A model generated the notes under the pieces. It worked only from the letters and a program-made list of their open reading frames with translations. It made no database searches and had not been told where the DNA came from. Positions 44,639-46,401 of a stretch of DNA of 46,401 nucleotides are shown in pieces. Source of the stretch: an uncultured Oribacterium sp. (GTDB taxonomy: Bacteria; Bacillota; Clostridia; Lachnospirales; Lachnospiraceae); NCBI GenBank assembly GCA_937927445.1, contig CALAOB010000144.1, forward strand, positions 1 to 46,401. Reading direction: 5' to 3'. Both the position numbers and the translations under genes were made by a program. How positions within the stretch are numbered: the first letter of the stretch is position 1; every line of letters begins with the position of its first letter.

Positions 44639-46258
44639 ATGAAATTAACAGTGGAAGGAATCAAGAATCAGGAAGCATGGAAGGAAGCTGGAATTGCACT
44701 TCCGGGATATGATGTAGAGAAGGTATCGCAGAAAGCAAAAGAAGAACCGGGATGGGTACACTTTGGAATTGGTAATATCTTCCGTATCTTCATCGGGGGT
44801 ATCGCAGATGGACTTCTGGAAGAGGGCGTGCTGGACAGAGGAATTACCTGCGTGGAGACATTTGACTATGATGTAGTAGATAAGATTTATGATCCATATG
44901 ATAATCTCGGACTGAGTGTCATCCTGCACGGAGACGGAACCCGCGAGTATAAAGTACTGGGATCTCTGGCAGAAGCAGTGAAAGCACAGTCATCCGATCA
45001 GGCACAGTGGAAGCGCCTGAAAGAGATCTTTACAAGTGAGTCTCTTCAGATGGTATCATTTACTATTACAGAGAAAGGATATGCATTGCATAAAGCTGAC
45101 GGAACCTGGTTCCCATTCGTAGAAGCAGACATTAAAAATGGTCCGGACAAAGCAACAGGAGCGATGGCAGTTGTAGTAGCAATGCTTTATGAAAGATACA
45201 AAGCAGGAAAATATCCATTGGCGCTGGTTTCTATGGATAACTGTTCCCAGAATGGTGCAAAACTGCGCGAATCTGTACTGACAATGGCAGAGGAGTGGAA
45301 GAAAGAAGGATTTGTAGATGAGGACTTCCTTACATATGTAAGTGATGAAGATGTGGTAGCATTTCCATGGACAATGATCGATAAGATCACACCTCGCCCG
45401 AGCGAACAGATCGCAACAGATCTGGAAGCACTTGGTGTAGAGGATATGCAGCCGGTGATCACTGGAAAGAAGACCTATATCGCACCATTTGTAAATGCCG
45501 AAAAACCACAGTATCTCGTGATCGAAGATCATTTCCCGAACGGCCGTCCGGCACTGGAGAAAGGATTCGGTGTCTATCTTGCAGACAGAGATACTGTTAA
45601 TATGTCCGAGAGAATGAAAGTAACAGTATGCCTGAATCCGGTTCACTCAGCAACCGGACCGTTAGGAGTGGTACTCGGATATGATCTATTCGCACATATG
45701 TTGAATACGAATGAAGATATGATGAAAATGGCACGTATGGTAGCATATGATGAAGGACTTCCGGTTGTTGCAGATCCGAAGATCCTGTCACCACAGGCAT
45801 TTGTAGACGAACTTTTTAATGACCGGTTCCCGAATGAATATCTGGGAGATACCAATCTTCGTCTGGCAGTTGATGTATCCCAGATGGTGGGCATCCGTTT
45901 CGGAGAGACAATAAAGGCTTATGTAGAAAGATTCGGAGATGCTTCCGCACTTACAGCAATCCCGCTTGGAATTGCCGGATGGCTCAGATATATGCTGGCC
46001 GTAGATGATGAAGGAAAGGCATATGAGCTTGCACCGGATCCGATGAATGAAGAGATTCAGGAACAGCTGAGAGACATTGTGATCGGAAAACCGGAGACAT
46101 TCAAAGATCAGCTGAAGCCAATCTTATCGAATGAGCGTCTGTTCTTTACAGATCTTTATAAGGATGGTGTCGGCAGCAAGATAGAAGATATGTTCCGTGA
46201 GATGATTGCCGGAACAGGTGCAGTACGGGCAACTATCCATAAATACGTACAGAAATAA
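44639..46258 (+). CDS. uxuB: Fructuronate reductase / mannitol dehydrogenase family oxidoreductase
   Basis: A 539-aa NAD-dependent long-chain polyol dehydrogenase. The N-terminal Rossmann domain (HFGIGNIFRIFIGG, about residues 41-54) and the central segments SFTITEKGY, SMDNCSQNG and FPWTMIDKITPRP are family signatures, with the C-terminal catalytic domain following. Family members are mannitol dehydrogenases and fructuronate or tagaturonate reductases. Fructuronate reductase is favoured because a ROK regulator and a GntP-type permease flank it, as in hexuronate clusters. AGAGGAAG precedes the ATG. Composition is AT-richer than the nitrogen cluster. Confidence 0.85.
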   Translation: MKLTVEGIKNQEAWKEAGIALPGYDVEKVSQKAKEEPGWVHFGIGNIFRIFIGGIADGLLEEGVLDRGITCVETFDYDVVDKIYDPYDNLGLSVILHGDGTREYKVLGSLAEAVKAQSSDQAQWKRLKEIFTSESLQMVSFTITEKGYALHKADGTWFPFVEADIKNGPDKATGAMAVVVAMLYERYKAGKYPLALVSMDNCSQNGAKLRESVLTMAEEWKKEGFVDEDFLTYVSDEDVVAFPWTMIDKITPRPSEQIATDLEALGVEDMQPVITGKKTYIAPFVNAEKPQYLVIEDHFPNGRPALEKGFGVYLADRDTVNMSERMKVTVCLNPVHSATGPLGVVLGYDLFAHMLNTNEDMMKMARMVAYDEGLPVVADPKILSPQAFVDELFNDRFPNEYLGDTNLRLAVDVSQMVGIRFGETIKAYVERFGDASALTAIPLGIAGWLRYMLAVDDEGKAYELAPDPMNEEIQEQLRDIVIGKPETFKDQLKPILSNERLFFTDLYKDGVGSKIEDMFREMIAGTGAVRATIHKYVQK

Positions 46259-46289
46259 GTATAAAGAAGGAGAGCAGGAGGGAAAAAAC

Positions 46290-46401
46290 ATGACAGATGC
46301 AGTATTTGCAGCAGATCCGGCGAGACTTTTAATCGCAGCAGCAGCTGGAATTCTATTATTATTACTGTTGATCATTAAATTTAAATTTCATCCTGTACTT
46401 T
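46290..46401 (+). CDS. GntP-type gluconate/hexuronate permease, N-terminal fragment (cut by window end)
   Basis: The start at ATG 46290 follows GCAGGAGGG. The 37 visible residues begin MTDAVFAADPARLLIAAAAG and continue as a hydrophobic Leu/Ile helix and KFKFHPVL. That is the start expected for GntP-family proton symporters, in which K-x-H-P after the first helix is common. It lies 31 bases after uxuB, so the two are probably cotranscribed. Too little is visible to choose a substrate. Confidence 0.65.
   Translation, partial: MTDAVFAADPARLLIAAAAGILLLLLLIIKFKFHPVL

Overview
The window reads as chromosomal DNA of a fairly GC-rich Gram-positive Clostridia, most likely Lachnospiraceae. The grounds are strong Shine-Dalgarno sites, LPxTG pilins with class C and class B sortases, DapL, a type III glutamine synthetase beside an ANTAR regulator, and a THF-riboswitch-controlled folate ECF transporter. 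I saw no rRNA, tRNA, CRISPR array or transposase gene.

Layout. 1-0.8 kb: 3' part of an LCM-type methyltransferase. 0.9-3.6 kb (minus): folT with a THF riboswitch, followed by folC, a folate uptake and retention unit. 3.6-9.5 kb: a membrane-anchored extracellular protein, a DUF3810-type metalloprotein, a secreted M14 carboxypeptidase and an MFS transporter. 9.7-12.5 kb: glnS and an acidic YtxH-like protein. 12.5-27.4 kb: a pilus/adhesin locus made of a PucR-family regulator broken by one extra G in a G8 tract, a 2751-aa repeat-rich LPDTG surface protein, an isopeptide-type major pilin (LPSTG), a class C sortase, a minor pilin with a non-canonical VRTGD signal, and a class B sortase. 27.7-41.7 kb: a nitrogen-assimilation cluster of asnB (minus), dapL, a glnA-like gene, an ANTAR regulator, glnN, gltB and gltD. 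41.7-43.1 kb: a MATE exporter (minus). 43.2-46.4 kb: an AT-richer hexuronate segment (ROK regulator, fructuronate reductase and the start of a GntP-type permease) with visibly different codon use.

The least ordinary content lies between genes. (i) Three copies of a ~225-bp imperfect palindrome have arms that change by compensatory pairs while two internal-loop sequences stay fixed, as in a selected RNA or ssDNA fold. (ii) An unrelated ~267-bp palindrome sits directly before gltB. (iii) The asnB, dapL and glnN leaders each begin with a terminator whose 5' arm can instead form a small hairpin with an A-x-x-G-x-x hexaloop, the ANTAR recognition signature; an ANTAR protein with a degenerate receiver is encoded among them. 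(iv) A ~30-bp dispersed repeat occurs in frame inside unrelated genes and once between genes. (v) The G8 tract would act as an on/off switch for the regulator beside the pilus genes if it is not a sequencing error.

Working model: external folate is imported and polyglutamylated under THF control. Ammonia enters through GlnN, GltBD and AsnB, coordinated by RNA-binding antitermination. Surface pili are assembled by two sortases and may be phase-variable through the PucR regulator.
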